Source: Bradyrhizobium iriomotense (GTDB lineage: Bacteria; Pseudomonadota; Alphaproteobacteria; Rhizobiales; Xanthobacteraceae). From it: a DNA stretch of 64,000 nucleotides. A model generated the notes under the pieces. That model was not told the DNA's origin. It made no database searches and worked only from the letters and a program-made list of their open reading frames with translations. Within the stretch, counting starts at the first letter, position 1. Every line of letters begins with the position of its first letter. Location of the stretch: positions 410,851 through 474,850 of the forward strand of contig NZ_BSOW01000002.1 in the NCBI RefSeq assembly GCF_030160715.1, given 5' to 3'. Made by a program: the position numbers and the translations under genes. Positions 59,007-64,000 of the stretch are shown here, piece by piece.

Positions 59007-60089
59007 TCAGATCGTCTGGCGGCTGCGCCAGAAATTCACGACGCGCTCGGCGGTCGACGGCATCAGCTTGGTGAAGTTCATTCGCGCCGCTTCCAGATCG
59101 GCGTCCGCGGGCGCGCGCTGCGGGCCGTACCACAAAAGGATCAGGGCGCGCACGGTCGGCCAGCTGAAATTCAGAACCCGGCCCAGGATCAGGATCGGAT
59201 CGTAACGGTCGCCGGCGATCAGCCGGTCGAGGACGGAGAGCCGGACGCCGGACATCGCGGACAGCGCAGCGACGGATTCCTCGTATTTGTGGGCCTTGGC
59301 GAAGCCGAGCAGCGCGCTCTCGCCGAGATGGCCTTCGCGATGCAGGCCGAGCACGGTGCGCTGCGCGGCGGAGAAGTCGCGCCGCGGACCTGGCGGGAGC
59401 GAGGCCTCCTCGAGCTCGTTCATCGCGCGCCTGATCTCCATCTGGCGCGCAGGCTTGACCACGCTCGACAGACGACGGCGGATGACGTCGAGCGTTCCGC
59501 CCAGAAGCTCCTTGAGCTGGTCGCCGGAGAGATCGTCGCGCTGACCGATCTTGAGTGTCAGCACGCCGTCCTGCGCTGCGCGCTTGATCAGCTCCGAATA
59601 GCCGCCTGCCGAGAACATCGCACCGGCATTGCCGGCGGCACGCCGCACCACGTCGCGATCGCCGCGCTCGACCAGCACATCGGTGATCTCCGCGGACAGG
59701 ATGGGCCGCTCGGTCATCGCGAGAAGGTGGCCCTGACCTTTCAGGCGCGCGATCTCGATCAGCGCGGCTTCGTCGAGCACCGGCGAGCGGCGCAGCACGA
59801 GGCCCGCCACCTGAATTTCGTTCTCGCGCGCGAGCTGACCGACGAGATGGCGCGGCGCGTTCGCCACGCGCGAAAACCGTTCGGCAAGATCGATGCGCGC
59901 CGTCAGATCGGCATGCGGAACAAGGTCGATCAGCAGATTGTCGAAGAGATCGACGAGATCAGGCCTGAGCTTGGCGGCGTCCTGGAAGAACAGGTCGGCG
60001 ATGGCGCGCGCGATGTCGCTGCGGCGCCTGGGGTCGCCACGCCTGACGATCTCGTCCAGTCCGGGAATGAGCGACGTGGCAACGGTCAT
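59007..60089 (-). CDS. DUF2336 domain protein
   Basis: A 360-residue all-helical protein of the DUF2336 family, common in rhizobia and other alphaproteobacteria. It reads as HEAT-like repeats: DIARAIADLFFQDAAKLRPD, LAERFSRVANAPRHLVGQLA, PVLDEAALIEIARLKGQGHL and so on, ending with a more variable helical part. ATG at 60089 gives TVATSLIPGLDEIV; an in-frame start at 60113 is possible. It is antisense between trmB and rimP, breaking the plus-strand core cluster. Some DUF2336 proteins have been tied to PAS-histidine kinase control; here no function is assigned. Confidence 0.9.
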   Translation of the reverse strand: MTVATSLIPGLDEIVRRGDPRRRSDIARAIADLFFQDAAKLRPDLVDLFDNLLIDLVPHADLTARIDLAERFSRVANAPRHLVGQLARENEIQVAGLVLRRSPVLDEAALIEIARLKGQGHLLAMTERPILSAEITDVLVERGDRDVVRRAAGNAGAMFSAGGYSELIKRAAQDGVLTLKIGQRDDLSGDQLKELLGGTLDVIRRRLSSVVKPARQMEIRRAMNELEEASLPPGPRRDFSAAQRTVLGLHREGHLGESALLGFAKAHKYEESVAALSAMSGVRLSVLDRLIAGDRYDPILILGRVLNFSWPTVRALILLWYGPQRAPADADLEAARMNFTKLMPSTAERVVNFWRSRQTI

Positions 60090-60230
60090 GAAACGCAAAC
60101 TCGCATTGGGCACGCCGGGAGTACACGAGAAGCCTTAAAATGCACCGCCAACAGGCAATTTAGGCCATCCTTGGTGAAGGAACGGTTAGGCCGCCGGCCG
60201 CATAAAAAGGCGCCCCAGGGGCGGCCGGGC

Positions 60231-60259
60231 CTTGTCGGGAGCGGCGAAAAGCGCTATAT
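60231..60259 (+). promoter_or_regulatory. Sigma70-type promoter upstream of rimP operon
   Basis: CTTGTC at 60231-60236 and CTATAT at 60254-60259 are separated by exactly 17 bp, the alphaproteobacterial housekeeping promoter pattern (CTTGAC-N17-CTATAT). Predicted transcript start is near 60266, about 30 bp before a strong terminator and about 175 bp before the rimP ATG. Confidence 0.65.
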
Positions 60260-60294
60260 CCGCGCCAACTTATCTTCTCATACGATCGGTATTG

Positions 60295-60325
60295 AGAGTG
60301 GGCCCGGAAGGACCCGCTCTTTTTT
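60295..60325 (+). terminator. Intrinsic terminator/attenuator in the rimP leader
   Basis: AGAGTGGG pairs with CCCGCTCT (one G-U), two more C-G pairs follow after a C-A mismatch, the loop is GGAA, and a run of six T ends the element. This is a textbook Rho-independent terminator on the plus strand. The only plus-strand transcript it can stop is the one from the promoter 36 bp upstream, so it either attenuates rimP-nusA-infB or ends a roughly 60 nt leader RNA. Confidence 0.75.
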
Positions 60326-60442
60326 ATTACCTGCATCGACGACGAGATCGGGCGACCACGCTGTAAAGGCCGACCGACCCCGCGAGTTCCCTTAAGCAGC
60401 GTAAAGCAAGCGTTAACCACCATAACCGTCTTGACCCCTGAT

Positions 60443-61198
60443 ATGATCGAACCAAGCACTGGTTCCACGGATGCCGAGCTACTGGCCGAGCCGCGGCTCG
60501 TGGTCGAGCCGGGCGTGGCCGCGCGGGTCTCGGCGATCGCGGCCCCCGTGCTGCAAGGCATGGGCTATCGCTTGGTGCGGATCCGCATCTCCGGGGAAGC
60601 CGGCTGCACGGTCCAGGTCATGGCGGAGCGGCCGGACGGCTCGATGCAGATCGAGGATTGCGAGGCGATCTCGCGGGCGCTGTCGCCGGTGCTCGACGTC
60701 GCCGATCCCATCGACCGCGCCTATCGGCTGGAGATTTCCTCGCCGGGGATCGACCGGCCGCTGGTGCGCCGCTCCGATTTCGAGCGCCATCTTGGGCATC
60801 TGTTGAAGATCGAGATGGCCGTCGCTCATGAGGGACGAAAGCGCTTCCGTGGTACCATCGCCGGCATCGAAGGCGACCGCGTTCGCATTGCGCGCGACGA
60901 CGTCAAGGCCGGCGAGGACGCCGAAATTCTCCTCGTGATGGAGGATATCGGCGAGGCACGGCTGGTCCTGACTGATGAGCTGATCGCGGAGTCCATGCGC
61001 CGCGGCAAGGCGCAGGAACGCGAGATGCGTCGCAATCTCGGCCTGGAGCCGCCGCAAGCGGCGCACGCCAAGATCAGCGAAAAGACGACCAGGAACACTA
61101 AGCCGAAAACGAAGCCGGCACCGACCAATACCAAGAAACATCGCCTTGCCGCCGAACGCGCGCGGCGCGGCGAGATCGAGCCTGACGAAGGAGACTAG
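60443..61198 (+). CDS. rimP: Ribosome maturation factor RimP
   Basis: A 251-residue RimP (30S assembly). The N-terminal domain has [20 protein letters not shown] and [20 protein letters not shown], then [20 protein letters not shown], the family signature; the C-terminal SH3-like part has [21 protein letters not shown] basic tail of about 60 residues ([20 protein letters not shown]) is an alphaproteobacterial addition. ATG at 60443 is preferred; a TTG 12 bp upstream is in frame. 2 bp before the nusA ATG, so operon. Confidence 0.95.
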   Translation: MIEPSTGSTDAELLAEPRLVVEPGVAARVSAIAAPVLQGMGYRLVRIRISGEAGCTVQVMAERPDGSMQIEDCEAISRALSPVLDVADPIDRAYRLEISSPGIDRPLVRRSDFERHLGHLLKIEMAVAHEGRKRFRGTIAGIEGDRVRIARDDVKAGEDAEILLVMEDIGEARLVLTDELIAESMRRGKAQEREMRRNLGLEPPQAAHAKISEKTTRNTKPKTKPAPTNTKKHRLAAERARRGEIEPDEGD

Positions 61199-61200
61199 CC

Positions 61201-62811
61201 ATGGCAGTCAGCGCCAATCGACTTGAATTGCTCCAGATCGCCGACGCCGTTGCGCGCGAGAAATCGATCGACCGCGGCATCGTCATTGCCGCGATGGAGG
61301 ACGCCATCGCGAAGGCGGCGCGCGCCCGTTACGGCAGCGAAACTGACGTTCACGCCGAGATCGACCCGAAGAAGGGCGAGCTCCGGCTGTCGCGCCACAT
61401 GCTGGTCGTCGACAAGGTCGAAAATCATTCCAACCAGATTTCATTGGTCGACGCGCAACGCGCCAATCCCGGCGCCCAAGTCGGCGACACCATCGCCGAC
61501 ACGCTGCCGCCGCTGGAATATGGCCGTATCGCCGCGCAGTCGGCCAAGCAGGTCATCGTGCAGAAGGTGCGCGAGGCCGAGCGCGACCGGCAATACCAGG
61601 AATTCAAGGACCGCATCGGCGACATCGTCAACGGCGTCGTCAAGCGCGTTGAATATGGCAGCGTGATCGTCGATCTCGGCCGTGGCGAAGCCATCATCCG
61701 CCGCGACGAGATGCTGCCTCGCGAAGTCTTCCGCAACGGCGACCGCGTCCGCGCCTATATCTTCGACGTGCGCCGCGAGACCCGCGGCCCGCAGATCTTC
61801 CTGTCCCGCACCCATCCGCAGTTCATGGCAAAGCTGTTCGCGCAGGAAGTGCCGGAAATCTATGACGGCATCGTCGAGATCAAGGCGGTGGCCCGTGATC
61901 CCGGCTCGCGCGCGAAAATCGGCGTGATTTCCCGCGATTCCTCGGTCGATCCGGTCGGCGCCTGCGTCGGCATGCGCGGCTCGCGCGTGCAGGCCGTGGT
62001 GAACGAGTTGCAGGGCGAGAAGATCGACATCATTCCGTGGTCGCCTGACATCGCGACCTTCGTGGTCAACGCGCTGGCGCCGGCCGAAGTGTCCAAGGTC
62101 GTCATCGACGAGGACCGCGAGCGCATCGAGGTCGTTGTGCCCGACACCAACAACCAGCTCTCGCTGGCGATCGGCCGCCGCGGCCAGAACGTCCGCCTCG
62201 CCTCGCAGCTCACCGGCTGGGACATCGACATCCTGACCGAGCAGGAGGAATCGGAACGCCGCCAGGCCGACTTCGAGAACTCCACCCGCGTCTTCATGGA
62301 ATCGCTCAACGTCGACGAGGTGGTCGGCCAATTGCTGGCGTCCGAGGGCTTCACCTCGGTCGAGGAACTGGCGATGGTCGACGTCAAGGAACTCGCCGGC
62401 ATCGAAGGTTTCGACGAGGAGACCGCGCAGGAGCTCCAGAACCGCGCGCGCGAATATCTCGAGCAGCAGGAAGCCGAGCTCGAGGCCAAGCGCAAGGAAC
62501 TCGGCGTCGAGGACGCCGTCAAGGACGTGCCCGGCGTCACCTCGAAGATGCTGGTGAAGTTCGGCGAGAACGACATCAAGACGGTCGACGACCTCGCCGG
62601 CTGCGCCACCGACGACCTGGTCGGCTGGACCGAGCGCAAGGAAGGCGGCGAGCAGACAAAGCATGCCGGCGCGCTCGATGGCATCGACATTACCCGCGAC
62701 GATGCGGAGGCGATGATCATGCAGGCGCGCGTCAAGGCCGGCTGGATCACCGAGGCCGACCTCGCCAAGCCCGCTGAAGACGCCGAAGCGTCCGAACAGC
62801 AGCCGGCTTAA
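61201..62811 (+). CDS. nusA: Transcription termination/antitermination factor NusA
   Basis: A 536-residue NusA. The N-terminal RNA polymerase-binding domain starts ANRLELLQIADAVAREKSID. The S1 domain includes VNGVVKRVEYGSVIVDLGRG and the KH domains include VDPVGACVGMRGSRVQAVVN and LSLAIGRRGQNVRLASQLTG. The C-terminal acidic repeats have DEVVGQLLASEGFTSVEELA and DVKELAGIEGFDEETAQELQ. It controls pausing, termination and antitermination, including rRNA transcription. Part of rimP-nusA-ylxR-infB; 24 bp to the next gene. Confidence 0.97.
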   Translation: MAVSANRLELLQIADAVAREKSIDRGIVIAAMEDAIAKAARARYGSETDVHAEIDPKKGELRLSRHMLVVDKVENHSNQISLVDAQRANPGAQVGDTIADTLPPLEYGRIAAQSAKQVIVQKVREAERDRQYQEFKDRIGDIVNGVVKRVEYGSVIVDLGRGEAIIRRDEMLPREVFRNGDRVRAYIFDVRRETRGPQIFLSRTHPQFMAKLFAQEVPEIYDGIVEIKAVARDPGSRAKIGVISRDSSVDPVGACVGMRGSRVQAVVNELQGEKIDIIPWSPDIATFVVNALAPAEVSKVVIDEDRERIEVVVPDTNNQLSLAIGRRGQNVRLASQLTGWDIDILTEQEESERRQADFENSTRVFMESLNVDEVVGQLLASEGFTSVEELAMVDVKELAGIEGFDEETAQELQNRAREYLEQQEAELEAKRKELGVEDAVKDVPGVTSKMLVKFGENDIKTVDDLAGCATDDLVGWTERKEGGEQTKHAGALDGIDITRDDAEAMIMQARVKAGWITEADLAKPAEDAEASEQQPA

Positions 62812-62835
62812 GGGCGATCAGGAGATGTCGCCCGG

Positions 62836-63519
62836 ATGCTTGCCAGCACTGACCCCGAACTCGACCATGGACCGCGGACCGAAAGGTCCGCGACCATGCG
62901 CATGTGCGTGGTCAGCCGGAAGGTCCGGCCGATCGACGAGCTGATCCGCTTCGTCGTTTCACCCCAGGGCGATATTGTTCCCGACCTCAAGCGCAAGCTG
63001 CCCGGCCGGGGCATGTGGATATCGGCTTCGCGACAGACGGTTGCGGAAGCGGTGCGCCGTCACCACTTTAGCAAGGCCTTCAAGCGCAATCTGCGCGTCC
63101 CGACGACGCTTCCCTCTGACACGGAAACGCTGCTGGTTCGGAGTGTGACCGAGGCGCTGGCGATTGCCGCCAAGGCAGGCCAGGTCCTGGCCGGCTTCGG
63201 CAAGGTCGAAACCGCCCTGAAAGAGGGTACGGTTGCGGTCCTGATCCACGCCAGTGACGGAGCCCAGGACGGAATCCGCAAATTGGACGCGTTGGCACGG
63301 CAAAACGAGCGGAATCGCGACGAGAAGCCGCAAATTCCGGTCGTCACCGCATTGAAATCGGCAGAATTGGATTTGGCACTAGGCAGGTCAAATGTGATAC
63401 ATGCTGCGCTGCTCGCGGGCCCGGCGAGCAGGACATTCCTGTCACGTAGCCAGATGCTGGTCCGATACCGGATGGCGGACGATGACGAGACTGCCGAAAA
63501 GCGCGGCCGGGATTTCTGA
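62836..63519 (+). CDS. YlxR (DUF448)/L7Ae-like RNA-binding protein
   Basis: A 227-residue protein. The N-terminal YlxR domain is seen in RMCVVSRKVRPIDELIRFVV and KRKLPGRGMWISASRQTVAE. A C-terminal L7Ae-like domain includes ITEALAIAAKAGQVLAGFGK-type text (here VTEALAIAAKAGQVLAGFGK) and VAVLIHASDGAQDGIRKLDA. Firmicute YlxR is short (about 90 aa) and separate from YlxQ; here the two are fused, as usual in alphaproteobacteria. It sits between nusA and infB and is thought to act in RNA processing or transcription of the translation machinery. Confidence 0.93.
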   Translation: MLASTDPELDHGPRTERSATMRMCVVSRKVRPIDELIRFVVSPQGDIVPDLKRKLPGRGMWISASRQTVAEAVRRHHFSKAFKRNLRVPTTLPSDTETLLVRSVTEALAIAAKAGQVLAGFGKVETALKEGTVAVLIHASDGAQDGIRKLDALARQNERNRDEKPQIPVVTALKSAELDLALGRSNVIHAALLAGPASRTFLSRSQMLVRYRMADDDETAEKRGRDF

Positions 63520-63587
63520 AGACAAACGACGACCGGAATGACGGTGCGGCAACGCACAACGATAACAATCAAGATTAGGACTGCTGA

Positions 63588-64000
63588 ATGGTTGATACCA
63601 AGACCCCTGGCGACAAGAAGCTGAGCGTTCCGAGCAAGACGCTGACGCTCAAGCCGCGCGTCGAAACGGGCACCGTGCGCCAGAGCTTCAGCCATGGCCG
63701 CAGCAAGCAGGTTGTGGTCGAGAAGCGCGGCAAGCGCCGGGTCGGGGATACCGGTCCCGAGCCGCACACCCCTGAGGTTGCAAAGCCCGCGCCGGCCGCC
63801 CCTCCTGCGGCGCGCCCGGCTCCGCCCGCCCCGCCGCGCAACGCCGGGTCCGGCGTGGTGCTGCGCACGCTGACCGAGGACGAACGTTCCGCCCGCGCCA
63901 GCGCGCTCGCCGATGCCAAGGTGCGTGAGGTCGAAGAGCGCCGCCAGGCCGAAGAAGAAGCGCAGCGCCGCGCCGTTCGCGAAAGCGCTGAGCGCGCCGA
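63588..64000 (+). CDS. infB: Translation initiation factor IF-2, N-terminal part (runs off the window)
   Basis: 137 codons are visible. The start [20 protein letters not shown] then [20 protein letters not shown] is the alphaproteobacterial IF-2 N-terminal motif ([18 protein letters not shown]). A Pro/Ala-rich linker and a charged helical stretch ([20 protein letters not shown]) follow. The GTPase domain would lie beyond the edge. IF-2 delivers fMet-tRNA to the ribosome. Last visible gene of the rimP operon, 68 bp after ylxR. Confidence 0.95.
   Translation, partial: MVDTKTPGDKKLSVPSKTLTLKPRVETGTVRQSFSHGRSKQVVVEKRGKRRVGDTGPEPHTPEVAKPAPAAPPAARPAPPAPPRNAGSGVVLRTLTEDERSARASALADAKVREVEERRQAEEEAQRRAVRESAERA

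Noticed and set aside
61441..62664. 407-codon minus-strand frame opposite nusA
   Set aside because: Antisense shadow; the translation is DVDDLGHF-like low complexity and nusA is certain.
1..64000. CRISPR arrays, rRNA genes or complete tRNA genes
   Set aside because: No regularly spaced identical repeats with unique spacers, no rRNA-like blocks and no full tRNA cloverleaf were recognised; only a tRNA-Ser-like 3' end at 14223.

Overview
This window reads as chromosome from a Bradyrhizobium-like alphaproteobacterium (Nitrobacteraceae). The signs are high GC with strong third-position GC bias, rhizobial-type palindromic intergenic repeats, and two conserved core gene strings: murJ-trpS-usp-nifU-tsaB-rimI-fur-miaB-phoH-ybeY-corC-lnt, and trmB-rimP-nusA-ylxR-infB. 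No database was consulted, so the genus is an inference from gene order and protein style.

Region 1 (1-13.98 kb) is metabolic and respiratory. A very large kinase/ATPase sensor gene runs off the left edge on the minus strand. Divergent from it is a five-gene operon: a YWTD propeller protein, a 3-hydroxyacyl-CoA dehydrogenase, an enoyl-CoA hydratase, a CaiB-type CoA transferase and an enoyl-CoA isomerase-like protein. This looks like a CoA-dependent carboxylic acid degradation route with unknown substrate. Next comes a nitrosative and respiratory stress cluster: flavohemoglobin, type II NADH dehydrogenase, a small membrane protein, a bd-type (CIO-like) quinol oxidase pair, and a lone PAS-domain protein.

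Region 2 (about 14.0-23.9 kb) is accessory and decayed. It has a candidate tRNA-Ser 3'-end fragment beside an inverted repeat, two separate 5' stubs of a dinB-type polymerase gene, an MbcA/ParS-type antitoxin with a truncated RES toxin, a truncated HigA-like antidote, a helicase C-terminal fragment and a possible IS21-like end. It also has a zinc-ribbon gene broken by one extra base. Apparently intact genes in the same stretch are a YfcE-like phosphoesterase, Ku, an SRAP/HMCES-family protein, a secreted amidohydrolase and a TrpF-like protein that lacks the catalytic Cys.

Region 3 (24.1-43.7 kb) is general chromosome: a MurA with Asp in place of the catalytic Cys, a MATE exporter with two overlapping downstream genes, FUSC, MmgE/PrpD, two serine hydrolases, an AraC-type regulator with membrane segments, pirin, long-form PurC, two tandem paralogous small exported proteins, succinate-semialdehyde dehydrogenase, acyl-CoA synthetase and a PfkB-family sugar/nucleoside kinase. 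Palindromic repeats fill many of the gaps.

Region 4 (43.8-64.0 kb) is the core cell envelope, tRNA modification, ribosome maturation and transcription/translation cluster, ending inside infB. A good sigma70-type promoter followed about 40 nt later by a strong intrinsic terminator sits upstream of rimP and suggests attenuation or a small leader RNA for the rimP-nusA-infB operon. I saw no rRNA, no complete tRNA and no CRISPR array. I did not find a clearly new defence or biosynthetic system. The best leads are the YWTD/CoA operon, the rimP leader, the MurA Cys-to-Asp variant, the tandem small exported proteins, and the repeat family that supplies stop and start codon context to genes.
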